Shown: in pieces, positions 1 through 8,155 of the stretch
How the letters are laid out: each line of letters begins with the position of its first letter
Numbering within the stretch: position 1 is the stretch's first letter
Assembly: GCF_041346945.1 (NCBI RefSeq)
Contig: NZ_CP166850.1
Span: 3,472,001 to 3,536,000 of the forward strand
DNA: 64,000 nt
Direction: 5' to 3'
DNA from: Amycolatopsis sp. cg9
GTDB taxonomy: Bacteria > Actinomycetota > Actinomycetes > Mycobacteriales > Pseudonocardiaceae
Position numbers and translations under genes: made by a program
Notes under the pieces: generated by a model
Told to the model about the DNA's origin: nothing
The model's database searches: none
The model's input: only the letters and a program-made list of their open reading frames with translations

Positions 1-2
1 GC

Positions 3-491
3 AGCGGCGGCAACGCCAGTCATGTCCGCGACATCGTCATGTCGGCCGGGCTGAACTGGGACCACATCGCGTGGTTGCGCGGCAAGACCAAGCTCCCGGT
101 GCTGATCAAGGGCGTGCTGCACGCCGAGGACGCGCGGCTGGCCGTGCACCACGGCGTCGCCGGGATCTTCGTGTCCAACCACGGCGGCCGCCAGCTCGAC
201 ACCGTGCCCGCCACCGTCGACGTCCTGCCCGACATCGCCACCGCGGTCGGGGGTGCCGTCCCGGTGCTGGTGGACGGCGGGATCCGCCGCGGCACGGACG
301 TCGTCAAGGCGCTGGCGCTCGGTGCGGACGCGGTCGCGGTCGGCCGTCCGATCGTGTGGGGCCTGGCCGCGGGCGGGCGCGAAGGCGTCACGCAGGTCTT
401 GGAGCTGCTGCGGGAGGACTTCGACCAGGCCCTCGCCCTCTGCGGCGGGCGGCACCCGGCCGACCTGACCCCGGACCAGGTGCGGCGATGA
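3..491 (+). CDS. alpha-hydroxy-acid oxidizing protein, C-terminal part (5' end outside window)
   Basis: C-terminal 162 residues of an FMN-dependent 2-hydroxy-acid oxidase (lactate/glycolate oxidase family), which oxidises 2-hydroxy acids to 2-oxo acids. Visible family landmarks are LIKGVLHAEDA (FMN-contacting lysine), SNHGGRQLD (catalytic-base histidine and substrate arginine), DGGIRRGTDV (FMN phosphate binding) and GRPIVWGLA. The reading frame runs in from the window edge, so the N-terminal barrel half is missing here. The stop overlaps the next gene as ATGA, so translation is probably coupled. The substrate cannot be told; the mycofactocin-type enzyme MftD belongs to the same fold, but no other mycofactocin gene is present. 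Confidence 0.9.
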   Translation, partial: SGGNASHVRDIVMSAGLNWDHIAWLRGKTKLPVLIKGVLHAEDARLAVHHGVAGIFVSNHGGRQLDTVPATVDVLPDIATAVGGAVPVLVDGGIRRGTDVVKALALGADAVAVGRPIVWGLAAGGREGVTQVLELLREDFDQALALCGGRHPADLTPDQVRR

Positions 492-1753
492 TCGGCAAGG
501 TGCTGGCGGCGGCCGCCGCGCTGACCGCGCCCGCGTGGCTGCCGAGCCGGGTCGTGGCGCTGCGGATGAAGATCTTCTCGCTGGTCAACGGCCAGGAGAC
601 GGTGACCATCCCCGGCGAACGGGTCGGCGTCGAGGACTTCCGGCGCGTCTACGCCGACCCGGCGGCGAACGGCCGGAGCCGCGGCGCCGCGCTGTCCGAC
701 CTGTTCTGGTACTGGCTCGCGCCCGGCCCCGAGGTGCACCAGGAGCACCTCGAACCCGGGCCGCGCTACGACGAGGTCGCCAAGTGCACCCGGCACATCC
801 TGGTCCGGTCCAAAAAGGACTCCGAGGACCTGGCCCGGCGGGTGGCGGCGCACGTCCTCGACGGCGTCCGGCCGGGGCTCGTCCGGCTGCGCGACGAAAT
901 GATGCCGATCTGGGCCGAGCTGTACTACGAGCTGGTCTTCGAGGAGCCGTGCCCGCCGGAGGCACGGGACCTGATCGTCGCGCACGCCGACGACGTCGTC
1001 TCGGCGCTGAAGTGCGTGCGGCCGCGGAACATGCGCCGCCGGGCCCGGCTGACGAAGTACCTGCGGCGGCGCCTCGGCGACGTCCCGCACCCGCTGCCGC
1101 AGTCCCTGACCCCCGAGGAGCAGGCCTACTACCTGCAGGGCACGTTCTTCAACACGGCCGTGGTGCAGATGTCCGAGGCGATGGCGCACCTGCTGATGAT
1201 CATCGCCAAGTCGCCGGACACCCAGCGGCGGCTCGCCGAGCACCCGGACGACGACGCCCACCTCGACCGCGTCATCGACGACGGCCTGCGCCGGTACCCG
1301 CTGTTCGGCATCGCGCACCGGATCTCCACCGCCGACATCGAGCTCGCGGACCTGACCATCCCGGCGGGCACGGTGCTGTGCTTCAGCTACCCGGAGTTCG
1401 CGGCCCAGTCCGAAAAGGACGCGTTCATCCCCTTCGGCGTCGCGCAGAACCGGGCCTGCCCGGCCCGCGGGCTCGCGCCGCCGACCATGCGCGTGGTGAC
1501 GCGCGAAGTGCTGCGCCGGTTCAGCCTCGCCTCCACGGCCGGCCACACGCGGTCGATCCCCAACCGCGGCCCGGCGCTGCTCACCCCGCGCGGCGCCCGG
1601 CGAAAGCGCTTGCCGCTGCTCCGGCTGGCGGTGCGCGACCGCTGGGAAGACGTCTGGCGCAGCTTCGCCCAGCTCGTGTTCGGCACGTACATGGTTCTCG
1701 ACGCCCGTCGCCAAGCCTTGTGCACCACCTACTTCGCCGGAGGTAACCGATGA
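488..1753 (+). CDS. cytochrome P450-like protein with atypical I-helix
   Basis: 421 residues, P450-sized. The haem-ligand loop reads FGVAQNRACPARG, close to the usual FGxGxRxCxG with the cysteine kept near residue 326. The K-helix ExxR is replaced by DxxR (DDGLRRYP). In the I helix the normal (A/G)Gx(D/E)T is GTFFNTA, so the acid of the proton-relay pair is Asn. The N-terminus (AAAALTAPAWLPSRVV) may be weakly hydrophobic. The ATG overlaps the oxidase stop and its own stop overlaps the antiporter start, so the three genes form one operon. It may be a monooxygenase with altered chemistry or a non-oxygenating relative; I cannot name a substrate. Confidence 0.8.
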   Translation: MIGKVLAAAAALTAPAWLPSRVVALRMKIFSLVNGQETVTIPGERVGVEDFRRVYADPAANGRSRGAALSDLFWYWLAPGPEVHQEHLEPGPRYDEVAKCTRHILVRSKKDSEDLARRVAAHVLDGVRPGLVRLRDEMMPIWAELYYELVFEEPCPPEARDLIVAHADDVVSALKCVRPRNMRRRARLTKYLRRRLGDVPHPLPQSLTPEEQAYYLQGTFFNTAVVQMSEAMAHLLMIIAKSPDTQRRLAEHPDDDAHLDRVIDDGLRRYPLFGIAHRISTADIELADLTIPAGTVLCFSYPEFAAQSEKDAFIPFGVAQNRACPARGLAPPTMRVVTREVLRRFSLASTAGHTRSIPNRGPALLTPRGARRKRLPLLRLAVRDRWEDVWRSFAQLVFGTYMVLDARRQALCTTYFAGGNR

Positions 1754-3030
1754 GCCCGTCCGAGGCGGCACCCACGTTCTTCCTCGCCGTCGTGGCGATC
1801 CTCGTCGTGGTCCGGCTGGTCTGCCTGGTCGCGGTCAAGCTCGGCCAGCCGCCGGTGGTCGGGGAGATGATCGCCGGCGTGCTCCTCGGTCCCTCGCTGT
1901 TCGGGCTGGTGCTGCCGGACGTCCAGGCGGCGCTGTTCCCGGACGCGATCCGGTCGCTGCTCTACGTCGGCGGCCAGATCGGCCTGGTCATCTACATGTT
2001 CGGGGCCGGCTACGAGTTCAACCTGGGCAGCATCATGAAGTCGCGGAAGTCGGTCGCGGCGATCTCCTCGGCCGGCACGCTGGTGCCACTGGCGCTCGGG
2101 ATCGGGGTCGCGGTCCTCGGCACGACCTGGGTCGGCATCGGCAAGGAAGGCGTTTCGCCGGTGACGTCGGCCGCGTTCGTCGGGGTGGCGGTGGCGATCA
2201 CGGCGTTCCCGATGATGGTCCGGATCATCACCGAGCGCGGGATCGGGTCGACGCGGTTCGGCTCGCTGGCGCTGGCCTGCGGCGCGCTCGACGACGTCCT
2301 CGCGTGGCTGCTGCTGGCGGTCGTGCTGGGGATGCACGCCGGGTCGCTGGGGCCGATCGCGCTCGCCCTCGGCGGCGGGCTGCTGTTCGCGCTGCTGGTG
2401 TTCATCGTCGGGCGGCGCCTGCTGGCCCGGGTGATGGGCAGCGACCGGGTGAGCGTCGACCAGCGGGTGCTGATCACCGCGATGACGTTGTTCGCGGCCG
2501 CCTGGTTCACCGACACCATCGGGCTCTACGCGGTGTTCGGCGCGTTCACCGTCGGGGTGGCGTTCCCGCGCGGCGCGGCCTCCGACGCCGTGCTCGCGAA
2601 GCTCATGCCGATCGGGTCGATCGTGTTCGTCCCGCTGTTCTTCACCTATTCCGGCCTGAACACCCGGTTCGCGCTGCTCGCCGACCCGAAGCTGCTCGCC
2701 TTCGCGCTGGTGACGGTGGCGGTGGCGATCATCGGCAAGCTGGGCGCGTCCTGGGGTGCGGCCCGGCTGGCGGGGGAGCCGCCGGCGATCGCCACGCGCG
2801 TCGGCGTGCTCGTCAACGCGCGGGGGCTGATGCAGCTGATCGCGCTCAACGTCGGGCTCGCCGCCGGGATCGTCTCGCCGGCGTTGTTCACGGTCCTGGT
2901 GCTCGTCGCGCTGGTCACCACGATCATGACGGCGCCGGTGCTCGGCTGGCTCGACCGGCGCGATGCCCGCAGGGGGAGCAGCGAGGTGCTCCTGATGGCC
3001 GAACCGGTGCCGGTGAGCGGGAAAAGTTGA
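1750..3030 (+). CDS. cation:proton antiporter, CPA2 (Kef/NapA) type
   Basis: 426-residue polytopic membrane protein with about 12 hydrophobic helices from the N-terminus (FFLAVVAILVVVRLVCLVAV) to near the C-terminus. The segment GQPPVVGEMIAGVLLGPS is the typical Na+/H+ exchanger TM2 region, and GALDDVLAWLLLAVV carries the conserved Asp pair used for ion binding in CPA2 transporters. It exchanges monovalent cations for protons across the plasma membrane. It lacks a C-terminal RCK/TrkA domain. The start overlaps the P450-like gene by 4 bp, so it is the last gene of the oxidase/P450/antiporter operon. Confidence 0.9.
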   Translation: MSPSEAAPTFFLAVVAILVVVRLVCLVAVKLGQPPVVGEMIAGVLLGPSLFGLVLPDVQAALFPDAIRSLLYVGGQIGLVIYMFGAGYEFNLGSIMKSRKSVAAISSAGTLVPLALGIGVAVLGTTWVGIGKEGVSPVTSAAFVGVAVAITAFPMMVRIITERGIGSTRFGSLALACGALDDVLAWLLLAVVLGMHAGSLGPIALALGGGLLFALLVFIVGRRLLARVMGSDRVSVDQRVLITAMTLFAAAWFTDTIGLYAVFGAFTVGVAFPRGAASDAVLAKLMPIGSIVFVPLFFTYSGLNTRFALLADPKLLAFALVTVAVAIIGKLGASWGAARLAGEPPAIATRVGVLVNARGLMQLIALNVGLAAGIVSPALFTVLVLVALVTTIMTAPVLGWLDRRDARRGSSEVLLMAEPVPVSGKS

Positions 3031-3064
3031 TAGTTCAAATTTAGAAAATCACTGCCAGTATGGA
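3027..3064 (+). promoter_or_regulatory. AT-rich promoter region before the two-component genes
   Basis: The only strongly AT-rich stretch in the first 5 kb lies between the antiporter stop and the response regulator. TTGATA or TTCAAA could serve as -35 and TATGGA (3059-3064) as -10, only a few bases before the GTG at 3068. A leaderless or very short leader is possible. No repeat typical of a PhoB-type site is obvious. Confidence 0.35.
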
Positions 3065-3067
3065 CTC

Positions 3068-3742
3068 GTGCACGATGGGGCGACGAAACCGCGGGTGCTC
3101 GTGGTCGAGGACGACCGCGAACTGGCGGGCATGCTCGCGGAGCTGCTCGGCGACGAAGGCTACGAAACCGAGGCGGCGCACGACGGGCAGCGCGGCCTGC
3201 ACCTCGGGCTCACCGGGCGGTACGACGTGATGATCATCGACCGCCGCCTCCCGGTGCTCGACGGCCTGGAGCTGGTGCGGCAGCTGCGGGCCAGGGCGGT
3301 GACCACGCGGGTGCTGGTGCTCTCGGCGCTCGGCGAGCTGGCCGACCGCGTCGGCGGGCTCGACGCCGGCGCCGACGACTACCTCGTCAAGCCGTTCGAA
3401 GCCGAGGAGCTGCTGGCCCGCCTGCGCGCGCTGGGCCGGCGCGACCTCGAAGGCGCGGAGTGCCTCCCGCTCGGCACCGCGGCCCTCGACCTGCGGCGGC
3501 ACGAGGTCGTGCTGCCGCGCGGCGAGCGGATCACGTTGTCCGGGCGGGAGTTCGAGCTGCTGCGGACCCTGGCGCAGCGGCCCAAGGCGATCCACCCTCG
3601 GGCGGCGCTGCGGACGAACGTCTTCGCCGACTCGACCGGAGAGTCTATTGTGGACACCTACGTGTACTACCTGCGGCGCAAGCTCGGGCGGGACGTCGTG
3701 CGGACCGTGCACGGCCTCGGGTACCAGATCGGCGCGGTGTGA
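3068..3742 (+). CDS. response regulator, OmpR/PhoB family
   Basis: 224 residues. Receiver domain at about 10-120 with the acidic pair in LVVEDDREL, the phosphoacceptor Asp in DVMIIDRRLPVLDG, a switch Ser (VLSALGE) and Lys in DDYLVKPFE. The C-terminal winged helix (about 130-224) shows LSGREFELLRTLAQ and VDTYVYYLRRKLG, the usual OmpR DNA-recognition region. GTG is chosen because it gives a normal N-terminus and no upstream start is in frame before the antiporter gene. Its stop overlaps the kinase GTG (GTGTGA), so the pair is translationally coupled. Confidence 0.93.
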   Translation: MHDGATKPRVLVVEDDRELAGMLAELLGDEGYETEAAHDGQRGLHLGLTGRYDVMIIDRRLPVLDGLELVRQLRARAVTTRVLVLSALGELADRVGGLDAGADDYLVKPFEAEELLARLRALGRRDLEGAECLPLGTAALDLRRHEVVLPRGERITLSGREFELLRTLAQRPKAIHPRAALRTNVFADSTGESIVDTYVYYLRRKLGRDVVRTVHGLGYQIGAV

Positions 3743-4938
3743 GACCCGGCGGCGACCCCGAGGACCGGGCCCTGCGGCGGGCGCGGTGGGCGATCACCGC
3801 GCAGATCTCCGTCGTGGTGTCGCTGCTCGTGGCGGTCGCGGGCGCGATCGCGTACGGGATCCTGCTGGCCGGGCAGCACGCCGACGCCGACCGGGTGCTG
3901 GCCCGCACGATCCAGCTCGGTCCGGCCGAGACCCCGCCCGGCTGCGTCTGGCTGTTCACGCCGGTGCTGCACGCGCCCGCCGGACCGCCGCCGGCCGGGA
4001 TGCCGCTGGCTTCCCTGGCGTCGACCGTTCCCGCGCCCGGCGACGTCCACACGGAACGGCGCCCGATCGGCGCGATGACGTACACGATCCGCGTGGAGAA
4101 CCGCGGTGGCGTCGTTTCGCAGGCGTACTTCGAGGAGGTCTACCAGATCCAGGACCGCTCGTCGCTGGTGTTCGGCCTCGGCGTCGCGGAGGTGCTCGCG
4201 CTGCTCGCGGCGGTGCTGTGCGGCCGGGTCATGGCCGGCCGCGCGATCCGGCCGCTGGCCGACGCCCTGCGGCGGCAGCGGACGTTCGTCGCCGACGCGT
4301 CCCACGAACTCCGGGCCCCGCTGACCCGCCTGCACACCCGCGCCCAGCTGCTGGCCCGGCGCGCGTCGGGACGGGACGCCGACGACCTCGACCAGCTGGT
4401 CCGCGGCACCCGGGAGCTCGGCGAAGTCGTCGAAGACCTGCTGATGTCGGCGCAGGCGGGAGACCGGTCCTCGCTGGAGCTGGTGGACCTGGGCTCGCTC
4501 GCGGAAGAAGCGGTCGCGGCGGAAACGGACCGCGCGGGGGAGGGCCAGGTCCGGCTCGCGGTGACCCGCGAGCGGCGGCCGTACGTCGTCCAGGGCGTGC
4601 CGACGGCGTTGCGGCGGGTGCTGTCGGCGTTGCTGGACAACGCGCTCGGCCACACCCCGCCGGGCGGCTCGATCGAGGTGTGGCTGGGCGTCCCCGACGA
4701 GCGGCACGTGGAGCTGCGCGTCCACGACACCGGCGTCGGCTTCCCGGCGGCCGACGCGGACCGGATCTTCGAGCGCTTCGCCCGCGGTTCCGACGGCGAC
4801 GGCCGCCGCTTCGGCCTGGGCCTCGCATTGGTGCGCGAGGTGGTGAACGGCCACGGCGGCACCATCGCGGCGGCGGGCCGGCCGGGCGCGGGAGCGACGT
4901 TCACGTTGACGCTGCTCCGCGCGGACGCGGCCACGTGA
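3739..4938 (+). CDS. sensor histidine kinase, HisKA type
   Basis: 399 residues. First membrane segment at about 20-42 (AQISVVVSLLVAVAGAIAYGILL), an extracytoplasmic loop of about 95 residues, a second segment near 145-165, then the H-box FVADASHELRAPLTRLH, N-box LDNALGHTPPGG, G1 DTGVGFP and G2 FGLGLALVREV. It should autophosphorylate on the H-box His and pass phosphate to the overlapping OmpR regulator. The sensor loop has Cys and many Pro/Gly but no recognised domain, so the stimulus is unknown. The last residues (LRADAAT) and following bases recur about 83 bp downstream in a duplicated segment. Confidence 0.92.
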   Translation: MRPGGDPEDRALRRARWAITAQISVVVSLLVAVAGAIAYGILLAGQHADADRVLARTIQLGPAETPPGCVWLFTPVLHAPAGPPPAGMPLASLASTVPAPGDVHTERRPIGAMTYTIRVENRGGVVSQAYFEEVYQIQDRSSLVFGLGVAEVLALLAAVLCGRVMAGRAIRPLADALRRQRTFVADASHELRAPLTRLHTRAQLLARRASGRDADDLDQLVRGTRELGEVVEDLLMSAQAGDRSSLELVDLGSLAEEAVAAETDRAGEGQVRLAVTRERRPYVVQGVPTALRRVLSALLDNALGHTPPGGSIEVWLGVPDERHVELRVHDTGVGFPAADADRIFERFARGSDGDGRRFGLGLALVREVVNGHGGTIAAAGRPGAGATFTLTLLRADAAT

Positions 4939-5080
4939 TCGGGATCGGGCGGGCCGAGCGTCGGGCGGATCGAGCGGGCCGTGACCGGTTGATGTTGCGC
5001 CGTGCGGATGCGGCCACGTGATCAGGCGCGGAACCGGGCGGACCCGAGCATCGAGCGGATCCAGCGGGCCGTGGCCGGGT
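4912..5080. repeat. imperfect tandem duplication spanning a convergent gene junction
   Basis: Two diverged direct copies of about 80-90 bp, roughly 4912-4990 and 4993-5080. CGGCCACGTGATC occurs at 4928-4940 and again at 5011-5023. A second block, TCG(G/A)GCGGATC then AGCGGGCCGTG then CCGG, is at 4961-4989 and 5051-5079. The unit contains the 3' end of the histidine kinase and, on the other strand, the 3' end of the HEAT-repeat gene. Read in reverse, the first copy still resembles the HEAT protein C-terminus (TARxIRxxLG), so it looks like a dead duplicate of that gene end. Confidence 0.75.
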
Positions 5081-6326
5081 CGAGGCCGGTGCAGGCGGTC
5101 TCGATCTCGGTCCGGAGCCGGGCCGGCGGTTTGGTGTAGACACCGGCCAGGTGCTGGTGACACGACCGCAGGTCCTGCTCGGCGTCGGCGCCCAGGTCCG
5201 CGTCGGGCAGCAGCGTCAGGTTCGTGTGCAGGCGCAGCCAGGTGTCGCGGTCGCGGAGCAAGGCCGCGCCGGCCCGCCGGGTGTGGCGCGGGAGCCCCGG
5301 CGCCAGCAGCTCTCGCAGGGCGGGCACGCCGACGAGCGCGGGCTTGCCGCGCAGGAACGCCACCACCTGGCGGGTGACCGCGGGCGACGGGTCGGTCAGC
5401 AACGGCCGCACCGCGGCCGATTCCGGCGCGATCCGGCGCAGACCGCGGACCGCGAACGCGCGGACCCGGGGCCGTTCGTCCGCGAGGTGCTGTTCGAGCC
5501 GCCACGCGTCTTCGGCGGTGCCGGTCTCGCCGAGCCCGGCGATCGCGCCGGGCGAGGCGGGCAGCGTCCGGTAGTGCGCGGCGGGATCGCCGCCCGCCTT
5601 GAGGACGAGGGCCTGGGCCATCGAGCGGACCAGGGAGGAGCGGTCCGCCAGGTGGTCTTCGACGGTGGCCTCGCCGACGAGCGTCAGCGCGCGCAGACGG
5701 ACCTTCGGCGACCCGGCGGCGAGGAGTTCGCCGACGAACTCGCCGCGGTCGAGCAGCGCGGTGCCGCACAGCGTCCGGACCACGAGGTCGTGGTCCCGCC
5801 GCGCGATGTCCAGCAGCCGCTCGCGGGGGAGCAGGCCGAGTGCTTCGGCGTGTGCCCAGCGGCGGCTCGCGCGATCTTCCAGCGCCAGTGCGGCGTCGAG
5901 CATGCGGGGCAGGTTGTCGCGGAACAGCGTGGTCATCCACGCGTCGACCTGCCGCCGCGCCAGGACGGCGATGAGCGGCAGCATCGCCCGGAGCGCGGAA
6001 TCGTCCAGTTTGGACAGCGTTGCGGCCCGCGCCGCCGCCCGGACCGGCTCCACCCAGTCGACGCAGCGGATCAGCAGCAGCGGCAGCGCTTCCGGCTGGC
6101 GGCCGGCCGCCAGCCGCTCGACCGCGGCCTGCCGCACCCGCCCGTCGCCGTGGCAGGCGGCTTCCGCCAGCACCTCGCGCGGTGGCCGGCGGCCGAGGCC
6201 GGCCCCGCGAAAGACGAGATCGGGTCGCCACCAGCGCCGCACGGCGAGGTCGAAGTCCGCCCACCGGCGGACGTCACCCCCGGCGAGCGACTCCAGCTCC
6301 TCGAACGAAAGCGGCGCATCGAACAC
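5022..6326 (-). CDS. HEAT-repeat protein of unknown role
   Basis: 434 residues, almost wholly alpha-helical, with repeated helix pairs of the HEAT/PBS-lyase kind such as SPKVRLRALTLVGEA, RPRVRAFAVRGLRRIAPES and SPAVTRQVVAFLRGKP. These are protein-protein interaction scaffolds; no catalytic motif, signal peptide or membrane segment is visible. The start is GTG at 6326, with GAAGG just before it; no good ATG lies in frame. It is convergent with the histidine kinase, and the two 3' ends share a duplicated segment. It precedes no other gene on its strand, so the partner is unknown. Confidence 0.75.
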   Translation of the reverse strand: MFDAPLSFEELESLAGGDVRRWADFDLAVRRWWRPDLVFRGAGLGRRPPREVLAEAACHGDGRVRQAAVERLAAGRQPEALPLLLIRCVDWVEPVRAAARAATLSKLDDSALRAMLPLIAVLARRQVDAWMTTLFRDNLPRMLDAALALEDRASRRWAHAEALGLLPRERLLDIARRDHDLVVRTLCGTALLDRGEFVGELLAAGSPKVRLRALTLVGEATVEDHLADRSSLVRSMAQALVLKAGGDPAAHYRTLPASPGAIAGLGETGTAEDAWRLEQHLADERPRVRAFAVRGLRRIAPESAAVRPLLTDPSPAVTRQVVAFLRGKPALVGVPALRELLAPGLPRHTRRAGAALLRDRDTWLRLHTNLTLLPDADLGADAEQDLRSCHQHLAGVYTKPPARLRTEIETACTGLDPATARWIRSMLGSARFRA

Positions 6327-6358
6327 CCCTTCAGCGTGCCAGGGGCGTCGAGCGGGTT

Positions 6359-7648
6359 TCAGGCCAGCAGCGCCTGGACCGCCGCGGGGGCGTCCGCGAT
6401 CGCGACCGGGTTCTGCTCGCGCGTGGCCAGGCTGCGGACCGTCACGTTGCCGGCCGCCCAGTCCTCCTGGCCGACGATCACGACCGCGACCGCGCCCGCC
6501 TTGTCCGCGCGGGTCAGCTCCTTGCCGAGCTTGCGGTGCTCGATCGGCGTCGACGTCCGCAGACCCGCCGCGCGCAGCGCCCGCGCGACCGTCCTGGCCT
6601 CGTCCGCGAGGTCTTCCGTCACCGGGATGACCATGACGTCGACCTCGCTGCGCGGCGCCGGGGTCAGGCCGTGGGTGGCGAGGAAGTCGATCAGCGTGAC
6701 GTCGCCCATGCCGAAGCCGATGCCCGGGATCTGCTGCGGCGTGAACATCGACGCGAGGTCGCTGTACCGGCCGCCGCCGAACAGCGCGCGGCGGTTTTCC
6801 GGCGAGGTGTCGAAGACCTCGAACACGGTCGACGTGTAGTACGCCAGCCCGCGCACGATCATCGGCTCGTACTTCACCAGGTCCTTGGCGCCGCTGTTGA
6901 GCACCTTGACGAGGTTCGACTGCTCCCGCACTTCGGCGGGCAGCTCGTCGAGCAGCGCCTCGCCCATGTCGAGCGTCTCGGCCAGCTTCTCGAACTGCTT
7001 GTCCGACAACCCGATCTCGCCGGCGCTCTCGGCGAGCTTCTCGCGCGGGTACTTCTCCCACCGGTCGACCAGCGCGAACACCTGCGCCAGGTGGTCCTCG
7101 GACACCCCGGCGACGTCGGTGAGCGCCGACGTCAGCAGGTTCCGGTCGTTGACGCGCAGCACGAACATGTCCGGCGTCGCCCCGAGCGCGGCCATCAGGT
7201 CGTGCACCAGCTCGAAGATCTCGATCTCGCAGTTGGCGCTGTCCGACCCGAAGATGTCGGCGTTGATCTGCCAGTGCTCCCGCACCCGCCCGCGCTGCGG
7301 CGCCTCGTACCGGTGGCAGTTCGGGTGGCTGTACCAGCGCACCGGGAAGGAGAGGGACTTGGCGCTCCCGGCGATCATCCGCGCCACCGACGGCGTCATC
7401 TCGGGCCGCAGCGCCAGCCGCCGCCCGCCCTTGTCGGTGAGGGTGTAGAGCTGCTTGTCCGCGATCTCCTGCCCGGACTTCCGCTCGTAGATCTCGGCCG
7501 ACTCGAGGATCGGCCCGTCGTAGCGGAGGAAGCCGCGGCGCTCGAGGACGTCGTAGAGATGACCGAACACCTGGGTCCGCACGGACATTTCGGCGGGCAG
7601 GAAGTCCCGGGTCCCCTTGTAGGGCGCGGTCGGCAGGTATTCAGGCAC
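6359..7648 (-). CDS. hisS: histidine--tRNA ligase, divergent sequence class
   Basis: 429 residues, class II aminoacyl-tRNA synthetase. The N-terminus has YKGTRDFLP; motif 2 reads CHRYEAPQRGRVREHWQ; the histidine-binding segments are VRGLAYYTSTVFEV and FGGGRYSDL, followed by motif 3 (GIGFGMGD). The C-terminal 95 residues are an anticodon-binding domain (VDVMVIPVTED onward), so this is not HisZ. The usual actinobacterial enzyme has a different N-terminus and is linked to relA or a peptidyl-prolyl isomerase; neither is here. In the RGLDYY signature the Asp is Ala. It may be the only HisRS or a second paralogue. GTG start chosen from alignment to the family N-terminus. Confidence 0.88.
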   Translation of the reverse strand: MPEYLPTAPYKGTRDFLPAEMSVRTQVFGHLYDVLERRGFLRYDGPILESAEIYERKSGQEIADKQLYTLTDKGGRRLALRPEMTPSVARMIAGSAKSLSFPVRWYSHPNCHRYEAPQRGRVREHWQINADIFGSDSANCEIEIFELVHDLMAALGATPDMFVLRVNDRNLLTSALTDVAGVSEDHLAQVFALVDRWEKYPREKLAESAGEIGLSDKQFEKLAETLDMGEALLDELPAEVREQSNLVKVLNSGAKDLVKYEPMIVRGLAYYTSTVFEVFDTSPENRRALFGGGRYSDLASMFTPQQIPGIGFGMGDVTLIDFLATHGLTPAPRSEVDVMVIPVTEDLADEARTVARALRAAGLRTSTPIEHRKLGKELTRADKAGAVAVVIVGQEDWAAGNVTVRSLATREQNPVAIADAPAAVQALLA

Positions 7649-7674
7649 GTCGTCAAGCTTAACGACCGGTTTCG

Positions 7675-8064
7675 TCAGGCGAAGGCGACCCCATAGGCGG
7701 TGAGCAGCACCGCGGCGGCGAGGAGGGCCGCACCCGCCGTCGTGACGCGGCCGCCGAGCTTGTTCTGGTTCGGGAGCAGGTGGAGGAAGAAGCCGCCGGA
7801 CTGGGCGAGGATGCCGAAGAGCAGCAGGAAGCACGTGATCCAGACGGTGGTGCCGGTCAGCGTCGTGCGGCTCAGGATCTGGAGCGCGACCAGCGCGAGG
7901 ACCAGGAGGACGCCGGCGTGGGCGTGGCCGGCCCGGAACATCGCGCGCTGGTGTTCGGTGAGCTTCCGGTCGCGCAGCACGCCCATGAGGGCGTAGCCGC
8001 CGTACATGACGGTGGGGAGCGAGACCAGGGCGATCACCGTGAAGAGCTGGGTGGGTCCGTGCAT
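7675..8064 (-). CDS. small polytopic membrane protein
   Basis: 129 residues with four predicted helices (about 8-28, 47-68, 73-95 and 104-126). The motif FRAGHAHAGVLLVLAL in helix 2 holds two His facing one side, and helix 3 ends GGFFLHLLPNQ, which hints at metal or haem contact but is not a known signature. The ATG has a good GAGGAG ribosome site. It stands behind a 26-bp palindrome (8098-8123) that overlaps the likely promoter, so it is probably repressed by a TetR- or MarR-like protein encoded elsewhere. Function unknown. Confidence 0.75.
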   Translation of the reverse strand: MHGPTQLFTVIALVSLPTVMYGGYALMGVLRDRKLTEHQRAMFRAGHAHAGVLLVLALVALQILSRTTLTGTTVWITCFLLLFGILAQSGGFFLHLLPNQNKLGGRVTTAGAALLAAAVLLTAYGVAFA

Positions 8065-8097
8065 CGGGGGACTCCTCGGGTTGGGGTGGCGCTAACA

Positions 8098-8123
8098 GTA
8101 ACACTGTTTTAAAACGCTGTCAC
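8098..8123. promoter_or_regulatory. 26-bp palindromic operator upstream of the small membrane protein
   Basis: Two 13-nt half sites, GTAACACTGTTTT and, on the other strand, GTGACAGCGTTTT, agree at 10 of 13 positions around an AAAA/TTTT centre. A shorter overlapping repeat, AACAGT-AAC-ACTGTT, lies at 8094-8108. This AT-rich island sits 34 bp before the ATG at 8064, where a promoter is expected. No regulator gene is adjacent. Confidence 0.6.
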
Positions 8124-8155
8124 CAAACTGGGCATTCCCTGCTCGGGTCGCCGGT

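Noticed and set aside
20..1771. Long minus-strand frame opposite the oxidase and P450 genes
   Set aside because: Composition (Arg/Ala/Gly/His-rich, no domains) is that of an antisense shadow in high-GC DNA.
6359..7648. HisZ (regulatory subunit of histidine biosynthesis)
   Set aside because: The C-terminal anticodon-binding domain and the tRNA-synthetase motifs are present, and no hisG is adjacent.
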